Positions 21,801-31,990 of a stretch of DNA of 64,000 nucleotides are shown here, piece by piece. The notes under the pieces were generated by a model. That model made no database searches. It was not told the DNA's origin and saw nothing but the letters and a program-made list of their open reading frames with translations. How positions within the stretch are numbered: the stretch's first letter is position 1; each line of letters begins with the position of its first letter. The stretch spans positions 33,219,250 to 33,283,249 of the forward strand of contig OY855905.1 in assembly GCA_963693305.1 (NCBI GenBank). The letters run 5' to 3'. This DNA is from Meandrina meandrites. Its lineage: Eukaryota > Cnidaria > Anthozoa > Scleractinia > Meandrinidae. The position numbers and the translations under genes were made by a program.

Positions 21801-24005
21801 GCAAAGTTTGATATCTGAGGACATATTTCTTATCCCAGACACCAAATCTTGAACTCTGCTTTCCAGTGCATGTGGGCTGGTTACTTAGAGGAGTCAAATA
21901 TTATGTGATATTTTTACCGGTTCCCCACTTTCCTCTGATTGGAGTCAGAAAAATTAAAAAAATTAACTGACAATTAACAGTGGCAATTCTACAGTTCTTG
22001 CAACATATCCTTGGTGCAGTCGTCAAACTAGCTCTGCTTTGTTGGAAAGACACAAGTCATGTCAAACTGTTTTTAGTTTCGCTTTTATTATATAGTTTTT
22101 TTCAGTGTCATTGGATACTATTGCTGTGGAAAATTAAAATCAGGCGTGCCAATTCTATGCGTAACCAGCATTTTGACAATTTTCGCAAAAATTTTTTTTT
22201 TTTGGGCCAAATAGCCAAAGTTTAACAATAAAATAAGTCCTGCAAACTATGACTGTTCCATTTTCACGAAATTAATTTTCTGTGAAAAAAAAGTAACAAT
22301 AAGGTAGACCAGCTACATGCAGGCTAACATTTGCCAGCCTTTACAGACCTTGTTTCCTGAAAGATGGAAAAAGGCACCAGGCCAGTAGCTGATGACTATC
22401 TGCTAACACCATTATGTACTATCTCCCTTCTATTTAGTTTGGCTTACATGTTAGTGTCCAGTATTAACAAAAGTTGTAACATTCTTTCACTCTGTACAGG
22501 CACTTGTTGTGTTGAACGAATTCGAGAAGGCAAGGGCAGATTTAGAGAAGGTAATTCAACTTCTCAGGGGGTTATAGAGCTTGTGAGTGTTAGCTCTCTT
22601 TAAAAGGGGTTGAGGATGGAGGGAAAGAGAGATCTCATGTCCTCTACCTGCGACCCCTAAGGTAGTCTCCCTTGCAGCCGTTTTTAGTGTTGTCACGCAA
22701 TTCTCCTCCCTGTGATGGGGAGAAGCGTTGCGTGACTACACTAAAAATGGCCAGCTGCGAGGGTGAACTTGCTCGCAGGCTAGGGTGATAGTTTAGTCTA
22801 AGGTAGTTGTAGGCCGGAAGTTTGTCGCTTGCTGGCTTCTGCAATAGAAGACCTGTGTCCGTAGACTCTAAAGTGCTGGTTATACAGAAGACTTACAACT
22901 TACATTGGCATTACTGGAAAACCAGCTTGAAGGGGAATCAAATTGGGAGTGGGAAAATGTCTAAAACTTAAACTGAGCAAAGGACAGTTACCCCTGCCTG
23001 TGAAGAATCATGGAAGAATGCAACATTCACGTTACAGCCACGGTTTGCATGTGTTTTCAACTTTGGGCAAGTTGCCGTCATGAGTAAGGTCAAGAGCTCG
23101 AAACCCTTTCCCTATGATGGTCTCGTCCCCAGAGCCCGCTCTTGTGTTGGTCAGCACCAAGAACGCGTACTCTGTCTGATTTGAAAGACCGAGATTCACC
23201 AACTTCCGTTCCTTGTGCGCGGACTCAGCATTTATTCCGCTCAAAGCTGATTGATTACCTGACAATCGATTTTGAGCACTCTGTCTGTGTATGCATGCTC
23301 CATTCGGAGTTGGCAGGGCCTGCGTGCATCATGCTGACCAAAAGAAAAGCGAGTTCTGCAAACGAGATTACGTATGAGCAAGTTTTATCACAGTGCTCCT
23401 ACTTACGGTAAAAATTAGCCGATGAGAACACGCAAAATATTTTCACAGGAATTGATTTTCTTCTGTAGCCATTACTTCGCCATTATCTTAATCCCGGGGG
23501 GGGGGGGGGGGGGGGGGACTCCCATATGGAAGGGACGGGGATGTTCGTCGGAAATTTTGAATTTAACCCCTAAAAGAGACCAATCTGGGCGTGGCCGAAG
23601 CTTATGCAGACCCCTAAAAGAGACTTTGTTGATATGAATCGAGTAAATATAACGAAACCAAATTTTTTTCTTTTATGTTATTTCTTTGTGTGCAACCCTA
23701 AACCTTGACGGCTAAAAATAATGACATTTTGCCCAGAACACCCTAAGCGAGACCAAAATCCGAAATTTTCACCCCTAAGTGAGACGACGAGCATCCCCTT
23801 CCCTTTCATATGGGACCCCCCCCCCCCCCCCTTCCGCCCCTTCCCCCGGGATCTTAATATTTTCTTGGTTTTATTTCAGGCTTCAACACTGGACCCGTTA
23901 AACAAGGCAGTGCAAGATCAACTCAGAATTTTGAAAGAGAAGGAACGAACGCATGATAAAAAGATGGCCAGAGCGCTTGGCGCCATGTTTGGGCGTAAAG
24001 TTTAA
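18869..24005 (+). CDS. FKBPL: FKBP-like TPR co-chaperone (FKBPL type)
   Basis: Eight exons: 18869-18884, 19063-19134, 19440-19600, 20025-20108, 20620-20808, 21358-21408, 22500-22550 and 23880-24005. All are GT-AG and the frame closes to 249 residues. Exon 1 ends ATGGCGGATCAAAATG|GT, which also removes an apparent early stop. Residues 1-83 are a short, degenerate FKBP-like part; ESLDKCLECM matches human FKBPL ELIEKCLESM. Residues 87-111 (PWETTSDEKVSLALHHKAKG) lead into three TPR units to about 225, with NIKALYRRGQAL and DLEKASTLDPLN. The tail ALGAMFGRKV matches the family end. FKBPL proteins bind Hsp90 through the TPRs and usually lack isomerase activity. The FKBP half is shorter than in vertebrates (249 against about 349 residues). 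AATAAA lies at 24137-24142. The introns are full of repeats, one ending 29 bp before exon 8. Confidence 0.88.
19160..19335 (+). repeat. Word-repeat element (aaagggta) with C-run
   Basis: In FKBPL intron 2, words such as aaagggta, aaaggtata and aaaggggaac recur, then ggagttttcaaataccccac and a long C-run. No inverted arm is obvious. It looks like part of a repeat related in style to the others. Confidence 0.45.
21069..21151. repeat. 83-bp foldback in FKBPL intron
   Basis: agactgttcacagccctc on the left mirrors gagggtacgaacagtct on the right, with a tatttttt / aaaaaata inner stem. Confidence 0.75.
21218..21321. repeat. 104-bp foldback in FKBPL intron
   Basis: ggttcaattttatccttggt pairs with accaaggataaaattgaacc, and aattttattttt pairs with aaaataaaat. 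It is a nearly continuous hairpin with a short loop, ending 36 bp before exon 6. Confidence 0.85.
22663..22770. repeat. Foldback of the gcagccgtttttagt family, copy 1
   Basis: Left arm tagtctcccttgcagccg with tttttagtgttgtcacgcaa mirrors ttgcgtgactacactaaaaa and tgcgagggtgaac. The same family recurs at 26872-27009. Confidence 0.8.
23118..23372. repeat. Foldback of the cagagcccgc family, copy 1
   Basis: The left end ctcgtccccagagcccgctc and the right end gaccaaaagaaaagcgagtt with cgagatta are inverted. Related sequence occurs at 31675-31990. In FKBPL intron 7. Confidence 0.65.
23493..23850 (-). mobile_element. Foldback element with G/C-run ends, copy 2
   Basis: Same family as 6620-7033 but inverted: G-run then actcccatatggaagggacg at the left, and cccttccctttcatatggga then a C-run at the right. 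The direct repeat atcttaat at 23485-23492 and 23851-23858 is a clear 8-bp target-site duplication. The element ends 29 bp before the start of FKBPL exon 8, almost abutting the polypyrimidine tract. Confidence 0.9.
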
Positions 24006-24540
24006 TTTATTGTCCTGACAAATTCAAATGCATTAGTTTGTATAATTGACTATTTGGGGCGGGGGTATGAAATGCTTAACTCCAACACGTGGTGCACACG
24101 CAAAAGCAAAACACAATGTGATGTAATACATTCAAGAATAAACGAGTTATACTTGCAAATATTGTGGTGCGATTCACTGCATTCAGTCCCCAGACCCCAG
24201 AGCTCCTACTTCTCCTCCTACTTCCTTTTTGAACAGACATAAGAACAAGCCAGACACCCCGTTGATACGGACACCAAGGGGACAGGCCAAATTGTCCGTA
24301 TTAACGGGGTGTCCGTATTAAGCGGGGTCTCGGGAAAAAGTCATGGATACACGTTTTCTCGACGCAAAGACGAAGGCAAACGTTTTTACGGCAACATAAC
24401 GTTTAATTGTACTGTAACTGTAACAAATGCAAACTGTGAACTCCCTAACTAAAATTAATAGTTTTATTATGTACAAGAAATAAAACTCATTTCAACAGCA
24501 ACAGAACGTTTTCTATCAAATTTTTCTATAAAATTTCCTT

Positions 24541-24662
24541 TGACGTGTAGTATATGAAATGATTCATATATGAACTGCGGATGTATATGAAGGTGATATG
24601 TGATCTTCGCAGTGAATTTCCAATTTTAAGCAATTGGAATGAAGAAGCCTGAAAAAAAATCA

Positions 24663-24696
<34 letters not shown>

Positions 24697-24791
24697 GATA
24701 CCGGTGCGATGCTCTACCAACTGAGTTATGAAGCCACACATTGGGAGCGAGGTCAATTGTGAGTTCTTATTTTCCCGTGAAAGGAGTGAAA
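24541..24791 (-). mobile_element. tRNA-Thr-derived SINE-like unit 1
   Basis: A 251-bp unit read on the minus strand: leader tttcactcctttcacggg, tRNA-like head, ttttttttcaggcttc linker, and a tail of tgcgaagatcacatatcacc type ending at tgacgtgtagtatatgaaat (plus strand). I recognise it as an abundant coral repeat. Unit 2 follows with no gap. Confidence 0.75.
24664..24735 (-). tRNA. tRNA-Thr-like head (anticodon GGT), probably not a working tRNA
   Basis: 72 nt fold as a cloverleaf: perfect 7-bp acceptor stem (ggcttca/tgaagcc), D-arm ctc/gag, T-stem acggg/cccgt with loop ttcgaat, and a 5-nt variable loop. The anticodon loop reads ccggtat, giving GGT, with C instead of U at position 33 and a mismatch at 31-39. 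Those defects, and its place in a duplicated repeat, point to a SINE head rather than a gene. B-box ggttcgaatcc is intact. Confidence 0.6.
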
Positions 24792-25010
24792 TGACGTGTA
24801 GTATATGAAATGATTCATATATGAACTGCGGATGTATATGAAGGTGATATGTGATCTTCGCAGTGAATTTCCAATTTTAAGAAGCCTGAAAAAAAAATCA
24901 GGGCTTCAACGGGGTTCGAACCCGTGACCTCCGCGACACCGGTGCGATGCTCTACAAAACTGAGCTATGAAGCCACACATTGGGAGCGAGGTCAATTGTG
25001 AGTTCTTAGT
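24792..25010 (-). mobile_element. tRNA-Thr-derived SINE-like unit 2
   Basis: Direct tandem copy of unit 1, about 95 percent alike by eye. It lacks a short caattggaatgaa segment near the linker and lacks the leader beyond gagttctta. Confidence 0.75.
24902..24974 (-). tRNA. tRNA-Thr-like head of unit 2
   Basis: As unit 1, but with gctc/gagc pairing perfectly in the D-arm, an altered D-loop (agttttgta) and anticodon loop ccggtgt. Also read as a SINE head. Confidence 0.55.
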
Positions 25011-25021
25011 GTGACCCCCTC

Positions 25022-25159
25022 CATACTCCATTTTCAGGACCAAACATCTGCAGTGGACCATGTAAGTACACTGGGTGTGACACAGTGTGACCCCCTCCCG
25101 CCTCCCCCTTTGGAAGAGGTCTTGGTAAAGATTGCAGAATAGCTTGCTGTCTTCCTTTG
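25022..25159. repeat. 138-bp direct duplication, copy 1
   Basis: Matches 25613-25749 almost exactly, from catactccatt to agcttgctgtcttc, including the phrase ttcaggaccaaacatctgca. This copy is inside the pogo-like element span and the other is just outside its right end. Confidence 0.85.
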
Positions 25160-25612
25160 TAACTGAAACTCGCAACCGTTCCTAAACTCATCCAACCCAT
25201 TTGAAAAAGTCGGTAACTTTACTTTGCATGGAAGCTTTTAGCTTGCGACACAAGCGATAGCTGCAGCAAAAGGCAAAGAAAGTGAAAGGGTCAAACACCG
25301 GAAGTCACGCTATTAAGCTTCTCTTATGGTTTTAACTCTTCGAATTCTGTCATTATTTGACCAGGGTCCAATGTCTTCAAGTTAGCAAATAACCGCGACA
25401 ATGAAAATTCACAGTGCGCAGATAAATAGTGTCCGTAAAGCGGGGTTGACAATGTATAAGAGTTTGTCACTCGGGACACGGAAAAGTGTCCGTTGTCCGT
25501 ATTAACGGGTGTCCGTAGGAGGAGGTTTTCGCCGGGACCAACGAAACTGTCCGTAATACCGGGGTGTCCGCATTAAGCGGGTGTCCGTAGAGCGGGGTTC
25601 CACTGTAGTTAC

Positions 25613-25749
25613 ATACTCCATTTATTTCAGGACCAAACATCTGCAGTGGACCATGTAAGTACACTGGGTGTGACACAGTGTGACCCCCTCCCCCCTCCCC
25701 CTTTGGAAGAGGTCTTGGTAAAGATTGCAGAATAGCTTGCTGTCTTCAA
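25613..25749. repeat. 138-bp direct duplication, copy 2
   Basis: Second copy, starting just after the TA flank of the pogo-like element and ending at the possible exon that follows. Confidence 0.85.
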
Positions 25750-25750
25750 G

Positions 25751-26020
25751 TGGCGTGAAGAAAAGATGAAAAGAACACACGCTCAAAAATTGAGTGAGAT
25801 GCCAAAGATTTTGAAAACAATTGCGTCTAAACATGGATCCCAGGCTCCCAGTTATTTGGCTCGTCGTCGGAGGCAATGGGAAAAGAAACGCGCCCGCAAC
25901 ATCACAGCGGACATTGCCACAAATTCTCCCTCTCTCTTTCTCTCTGCTCGCGAAGTGACGCAAAATGAGGTTTGTGTTTGCAATCCTACGTTTACGAACT
26001 CGTTTCTTCGCCATCCATAG
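25751..26020 (+). CDS. Possible exon of unknown gene (uncertain)
   Basis: An open frame after a plausible acceptor (gctgtcttcaag) reads WREEKMKRTHAQKLSEMPKI, then PSYLARRRRQWEKKRARNI, before running through the RPL10A leader to a stop. The basic, codon-balanced first 70 residues look more like protein than the usual noise. I do not recognise a family, and the frame overlaps the start of RPL10A copy 1. It could equally be chance or a transposase scrap. Confidence 0.2.
   Translation, partial: WREEKMKRTHAQKLSEMPKILKTIASKHGSQAPSYLARRRRQWEKKRARNITADIATNSPSLFLSAREVTQNEVCVCNPTFTNSFLRHP
25925..25964 (+). promoter_or_regulatory. 5' TOP-like leader of RPL10A copy 1
   Basis: The run tctccctctctctttctctc, a terminal oligopyrimidine tract, directly precedes the ATG by some 20 bases. 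Ribosomal protein mRNAs start in such tracts, which mediate growth-dependent translation. The exact start site is inferred. Confidence 0.65.
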
Positions 26021-29000
26021 ACAAATAATAACAAAATGAAGTGTTCAGATGATAACGTTTACGTAATGTGAAATATGTTATCACTGTTCTCTCTTATAAC
26101 TTAAATAAATCTCAATTTTGACAGAAGGATTCGTGATGAGTATAAAAGTCCAACCTACTGTACCACTGCTCGAAACTCAAAACTAATTAATCTAGCTTTT
26201 GTGCTGGCTAGGGCCGCAATGATCTGCTTCTGTTGTGCTTTCTGTACTTTCTTCTATTATGACTTAAGTAATTTAAATATCTCGACGACGAATTTTAAAG
26301 CTTGCAGTCAAACCGGATGTTCTTTTGATGGGAGCGCTGGAAATTGTAGCGCAATGTTTCAATGTTGATTGGCAGTTTGTTCGACGCCACTGGCAACTTG
26401 CAACTCAAATTTGCTCTAGTTTCAGGATAGCATAGATTGAGCACAGCAAGGTTGTTTACAGATATAAAGGGCTGACAATGGATATTCCTGACACTGTCCT
26501 GAGCAAGCTTGGCTATTCACTGATTTCTTTCACGACTAGAGCTGTAGAAACTTTGTATACTTAAAAGATATAGGGTCAGCAATAGGGCAGGTTGATTTTA
26601 GACATGATAAATAATCTTAAATGTAATATTTATGAATGTTTAAATCTGGATATGGGGATGAAGAAATTCATAAGGGACCGATCGTTTATTACGTCCCAAG
26701 GGGGGGCGGTGGTTTTGGAGGGGGGGTACAATAATTATTTTAAAACAAGCGCCTTTTTGGGGGGTAAATTTTTCTCTGGTAAGAAACATGAGGGGGGTCA
26801 AATTTTATGACACAGCAACAGCAGTCTAGGGAATTTGACGTCAGTGATCTATCCTCGAGTCCATAAGTGGGTAGTCGCCTTCGCAGCCGTTTTTAGTATC
26901 GTCACGCAACGCTCCTCCCCACCCAGGTGGACCCAAATCAGAGTGGGATGCCCACACGTGGGGAGGAGCGTTGCATGACGACACTGAAAACGGCTGCGAG
27001 GGAGACTAATGGTTGTGGAAAAGGAAAGAATTTGACGCGATTTCAGGTCCCGAGGGAAGGGTTGCTTGACATGGTCGCGCAAGAGCCTGGAAGCTAGCTT
27101 TCGTTCCGCCATCTTGAAAATTACCCAGAAGGCTCTTAAATAATTAAGTTGGATTGCTCCCTGCTCGACAGTTTGTGCTCGATCTTTTCGGGTGTCTTTG
27201 TACTTGGTATTTTCGGCCCACTCTCGTTTTAGGGATTCTTGGGGGGGGGGGGGGGGTACGTTTTTCAAACAAGAATTGGGAAGGGGAGTATAATTTTTAC
27301 CTCAAACGTTTTTTGGGGGGTTAAGTTTTGAAACACTACACTTTTTTGAAAACCACCCCCCCCCCCCCCCTGGGACGTAATTAACGATCGGTCCCTAATA
27401 TCATTTCACATATTACTTTCCTACCATTGCACCAGTAGAGGAGATTATAGATAATTTGAGTTCAACAAACAGCTAGAATTTAAACTTAAGATTTACTGAG
27501 ATTGTGTGAAGATGGCTAGTTTCTCAACTACAATGCATGTAATGTGACATGAACAAGAACATGAGTACATAAAAATGTATGAATTTGTTAAAATGATTAG
27601 TTTATTTTGGCCATCAACTCTGATTATGAGTATCTTTTCTTACTTGTTTTCTGTTTCCTCATCAGTAAGCTCCACCGTGATACACTTTTTGAGTGCTGTA
27701 GTGCTGTCCTACAAGGAGCCAAGGACAAGAAAAGAAAGTTTGTGGAAACCATCGAGCTCCAAATCAGCTTAAAGAATTATGATCCTCAGAAAGACAAACG
27801 TTTCAGTGGAACTGTGAAGCTGAAGAACATTCCACGACCCAAGCTCAAGGTCTGCATTCTTGGCGATGCTTCGCACTGTGATGAGGCCAAGGCAAATGAC
27901 ATTCCTTGCATGGATGCTGAGGCTTTGAAAAAACTTAACAAGAACAAGAAACTTGTGAAAAAGCTTGGTGAGTCTTAGTTGTTTTGTGTTTTTTGGATAC
28001 TTTTATTCTATGATTACAACTGTATGTAATTTTTGTGCTTATCATGATGCCAACTTTTTCTTGCTTAATTTTAGTCCGTTGCATTGTCATATTCTGAAGT
28101 AAAGAAAAATAAATCTCAAGTTCTAGAAATCAAATTACTGATCAGAAGGTTATAAAATTCCAAACCAAAAGCAAATTTAAGTCACAACATCTACAAGATA
28201 CAGGAGCATTGGTCAGGGTTTGAAAGTGGAAAATCAAGATAAATTATTTTTGTATTATTTATTATTTTATTAACTTACAGCATGAATACTCGCATGTCCA
28301 CTACTAACTTAACTTACACTACAAAGATTATTTCTTACACTAATTAAAATACAGAACTTTACACTACTTGTAATAATAACAATGCTTAACTTTCTTAGAA
28401 AAAAAATATTTTTTTCAAAAATGTTTGTGAAGGCAAGTTCAAGGACATCCCTTTCCTATTTCATTGTCTTCCACTATTGTAACATTGTACTTGTAAGATT
28501 GTATTTGTAAGAAATATCAATCATAATTATGGTTTAATATGTTAATTTTCAGCCAAGAAATATGATGCTTTCCTGGCCTCGGAGAGTCTCATCAGGCAGA
28601 TTCCCCGTATCCTAGGTCCTGGTCTAAACAAGGCTGGCAAGTTTCCCACAGCACTGACACACAATGACAACATGGTGCAGAAAGTTGAGGAAGTGCGCTC
28701 CACAATCAAGTTTCAAATGAAGAAGGTAGGATGTTTACCAGAAATAAGGCACAGTGCTCATGACAATGTAATAAAAAGGATGCTGTGAACTGGTGTAAAG
28801 TCTGTTGTCTCAGTGTCCAAAAATGGATTCCACAGCTGTTTGAAGTAATGATAATTTCAAAACTCTAGGAAGTGGGTCATTTTAGTGAAGTTGTCATTTG
28901 AGCACTGGTAAGGCCTTATATTCTGGAAGACCAGATATGGAAACATCCTTCTGGTCGGACCTGCACCCAGGGTCTTAAATCTATGGGGAGACCACAATGG

Positions 29001-30036
29001 TCAACAAGCAGTGTGATGTGCATCAGGCACTACAATACGTACAGAGTGTATGTAAATATAATGGAGATGGATTGTAGTACACTTAAACACCATTAATATA
29101 GACAGTGTGGGGGTAAACAGGAAATTCACAAGAGATGCAGATGCAGAGAGAGGGAGAGAGAGTTTGGCCCCTCCCAAAGGTTTCAAGGAACAAGGGAACA
29201 TGGCCTTTAACTTTTTGGGAACATGAGAACAGAAAAATAAAATGAGTAATACGGGAACAAAAGCATAATTATTTTAAGGAACAGGGAACGCCAAAATCGA
29301 AGAAATACTGTTAGGGAACACAAAAAGATTATTGTTGGGAACATGGGAAAAAGAGTCGAAATTGGGATACTGCAAGAGTAATGAGAAGTATTAAAAGAAC
29401 TGCTTGCCTGAAATCAAAGGGCTTTTTGAGGAGCGATTCAGTAGTAGTTAGGAAATTACATGAAGTATTGGCTTAGAATGCTATGCATGTCAATCAAACA
29501 ATAAAAAAAGAAAAGAAAAGAAAAAAAACTAGCTTCCAGGCAGTGGTTTCTTACTCCCCCGTTGCATTCTTGTGGCGTTGTTCCTAATGTCTTCTATCAT
29601 GGCATAGACCCTAAGCAAAAATGGCGGCCAATTTAAAATAAGCCTAACTAACCTCGTTTTTGAGTTGATAACTGAAAAGAATTTTAATCAAAAACGAGGC
29701 TAGTGAGGCTAGTTTACACATGTAATTGTAAACAAAAGAATTCTAAATTGGCAGCCATTTTTGCATAGGGTCTATGAGAAAACTGCCTACTGTAGAATAG
29801 CTTAATAACCATTTCTAATGGCTATTTCATAATAACCGGTTCATTTTCTGATTGTTGAATTTTAGGTGCTCTGTCTTGCTGTCGCTATCGGCCATGTTGA
29901 AATGAGTGAGGATGAACTTGTGGGAAATGTCTATCTTGCGGTTAATTTCTTGGTGTCCCTTTTGAAGAAGAACTGGCAGAATGTGCGAGCGCTCTATATC
30001 AAGAGCACAATGGGAAAGCCTCAGCGTCTGTATTAG
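25965..30036 (+). CDS. RPL10A: 60S ribosomal protein L10a (uL1), copy 1
   Basis: Exons 25965-25969 (just ATGAG), 27666-27967, 28553-28725 and 29866-30036 total 651 nt, 216 residues plus stop. Family landmarks are [59 protein letters not shown] and the end [23 protein letters not shown]. uL1 forms the L1 stalk of the large subunit and handles exit of deacylated tRNA. Length matches the human protein (217). The five-nucleotide first coding exon is supported by copy 2, where the same ATGAG and a similar intron start occur. AATAAA is at 30073-30078. Intron 1 carries a 724-bp foldback complex; intron 3 carries a word repeat and a MITE. No damage is visible. Confidence 0.95.
26673..27396. mobile_element. 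Foldback complex with agggaccgatcgt ends
   Basis: The left end agggaccgatcgtttattac and the right end gtaattaacgatcggtccct are inverted. G-runs follow inside on the left (gggggggcggtggttttgga) and C-runs on the right. The word ggggggtaaattttt recurs. A second foldback (26872-27009) is nested inside. No coding capacity; in RPL10A copy 1 intron 1. Confidence 0.8.
26872..27009. repeat. Foldback of the gcagccgtttttagt family, copy 2
   Basis: tagtcgccttcgcagccgtt mirrors aacggctgcgagggagacta, with cgtcacgcaacgctcctccc against ggaggagcgttgcatgacga. Same family as 22663-22770, nested within the larger foldback. Confidence 0.85.
28726..29015 (+). other. Intron 3 segment shared with RPL10A copy 2
   Basis: This part of intron 3 is nearly identical to the start of intron 3 in copy 2 (36182 down to about 35650). 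It is split there by an insertion at about 35835-36088. The rest of intron 3 differs between copies. It contains a stem gaccaga/tctggtc and a stem ggtct/agacc followed by aca. No known RNA is recognised. Confidence 0.75.
29160..29375 (+). repeat. Word-repeat element (gggaaca)
   Basis: At least seven iterations of gggaaca(tg) spaced 15-45 bp in RPL10A copy 1 intron 3, with no clear inverted arm. Not present in copy 2, so inserted after, or lost since, the duplication. Confidence 0.65.
29603..29776. repeat. 174-bp foldback (MITE) in RPL10A copy 1 intron 3
   Basis: catagaccctaagcaaaaat with ggcggccaattt mirrors aaattggcagcc and atttttgcatagggtctatg. Inner arms aacctcgttttt/aaaaacgaggct also pair. 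Confidence 0.85.
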
Positions 30037-30828
30037 ACACCTCAGTACTTCCGGGTTTTGCTTTGTGCAGTCAATAAAATGTGCATTGAAATACAAAACT
30101 ATAAACTGTGTTATGGTATATTGATTTGAGTAATCCCCAAGTATATTCAGTTACTGTATTGAGAATATGGTCTAGTTTTCGCCTATCAGGTTGTTGTCAT
30201 GTGGCCATTCAATTTGTATGGAGTACATGTCCATTAGCCTGAAAACAGGCTCTTAGTGGGGTACTGCACAATTTTATTTCACCCTGTACCCCACTAGGGA
30301 CCTGTTTTTTGTTTGTTTGTTTGTTTGTTTGTTTTTGGCTCTTTCGGAGTGTACTCACTAACTTGAATAAAAAGAAACAAGTTCAAAGGCCAACTTTCAC
30401 CCACTTGTCTACTCTGCTGTGTTATTGTTTTGGAAAATAATGATGAGCTAAGTGCTTGTTTCAAAACAATAAATGGCCCCAAAGAAAATGGGAAAAATGG
30501 CCCTTTATGGCAAGAAGCCCTAAAGTGTGGCCACTTTTAATACATTTACCTTCTTTTGTGCAGATGTAATCCAATTAGAAGTCAACTGGAAACTATCCTT
30601 GGCTTCTGATTGGGAAATGGCTAGCGTACTGGTGAAGTCAGTCACGGTGGTCAAGATGATGAGAAACAATTTGTCTCCATTTATTGGCAGTGCCCCCTGT
30701 AACATAGGTTTGTGTGGAGTTCAAATGCACAGAGCTTGATCACGACGAAGGAGCTATCACCAAGTAAATTAAGTGAGCATTCTATGGTTTTGTGCTTACA
30801 AAAATACTAGATGGAAGCTCTTGGGCCA

Positions 30829-30930
30829 AAGGATGGATAGTGCTATCCACCGGATAAATCGCTATCCAGTGGATGTGTTGACAAAACAAACCATGCTTTC
30901 CAGTGTTCTCCATCCTTTGAACAACCAGAG
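30829..30930. repeat. Repeat of the atccactggata family, copy 1
   Basis: ggatagtgctatccaccgga and ctatccagtggat recur in both orientations, followed by ctttgaacaacca. Related to 51268-51413 and 53098-53145. Confidence 0.65.
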
Positions 30931-31674
30931 CTTGATGTAAAAATCCATATCCTCTCATGAATTACATACTGTGATATGACAAAACGGGTTAATTTTTGGG
31001 CTGTGTCAAAAATTCTGTAGGAATTGGACACTCCTCCCTAGCAGTCTATTTCCATTTATTTATTTATTTTTTTAAAAAAGGAATTTAGTGTAAGTTTGCT
31101 TGTGCCCAGAGCGTTCATTTCTTTTGGTAACATGGCAGGCAAAAGAAAGATGAGTAGTTTTGGAGACGAGAATAGTCGTAGCCCTTTCTGCATCTCTTAG
31201 CCGGCAGGGCCTTGGCACGAGAAACGGAGGGCTTTAATAAATTCCGGCTCCTTGCTTCTTTTCTCGCCGAAAATACCAACCGGGCGGTTTCAAACTAAAA
31301 CGTTTTTGTTACAACAGCGACAAGCATTCAGAAAGTGGAACACTTTGGGAGAATCTTGTCCCAAATCCGACTTACGTTTGAGATTTCTTTGTTTTCTAAC
31401 AGCCAATGAAACAAATCGAATTTCCTTTGTTCCCAGTGCCCTTTGTTTCTCGTGCCAAAGGCCCTCCAGCTGAGAGACGCAAAAAGAAGGCTATAGGGAC
31501 GAGAATGCCAAACATTCTAGAGATTTAGTTGGAAATGAAATGCAGCTGTAATTTTCCAGCCATAAATGCCTTTTGGAACAAGCGCTGGATAATAGGGGGT
31601 GAAGATCAACCTCGTTCCCAGGGTCTCGCTCTCCTGTTGGGTGAAGATGAGACCCTCTATTGAAAACCAATTTC

Positions 31675-31990
31675 TTCTCCAGATCCCACTTTTCTTTTGG
31701 TCAGCACCAAGAGCGTGGACTCTGGCGAGATTGGATTGACTCAATCTCGTCGCCAGAGCCCGCGTTCTTTTGACCAGCGGGCCAGAAGGATCGCGGCCTC
31801 TGGGGACGAGATTGGATTGACTGGACAGGTCCGATTTTTTGAGTATGCGCAGAGTGCTTATTTTCATTTGTCAGCCAATCAGATTTGAGCATAAACGACC
31901 GGACGTCTGTGAGTCATCGGACTTGGCGAGAGTCCGCGTTCTTCAGTGGTGACCAAAAGAAAAGCGGGCTCTGGAACGAAATTGGTCAAG
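31675..31990. repeat. Composite repeat of the cagagcccgc family
   Basis: The phrases ttttcttttggtcagcacca, ctctggcgagattgg and tcgtcgccagagcccgcg occur with their inverses, ending gaccaaaagaaaagcgggct. A near-palindrome of ctctggcgagatt lies at 31718-31765. Same family as 23118-23372. Confidence 0.65.

Larger units (their letters stand above)
24251..25605. mobile_element. Pogo-like element built on gtccgtattaacggggt words, with nested repeats
   Basis: The right end reads gcggggttccactg followed by TA, the inverse of a CAGTGGAACCCCGC start. The left end near 24251 (cagacaccccgttgatacgg) is degenerate. Words of the form gtccgtattaacggggt occur at least five times at both ends. Two tRNA-derived units and a 138-bp duplicated segment lie in the middle, so this may be a composite of several insertions. 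Confidence 0.6.

Noticed and set aside
26849..27268. 139-codon minus-strand frame
   Set aside because: It runs through a nested foldback and a G-run inside RPL10A intron 1. The composition is explained by the repeats.
28040..28100. Possible C/D snoRNA (atgatgc ... ctga) in RPL10A intron 2
   Set aside because: The C box is imperfect, no terminal stem is visible, and the matching region of copy 2 does not keep the boxes.
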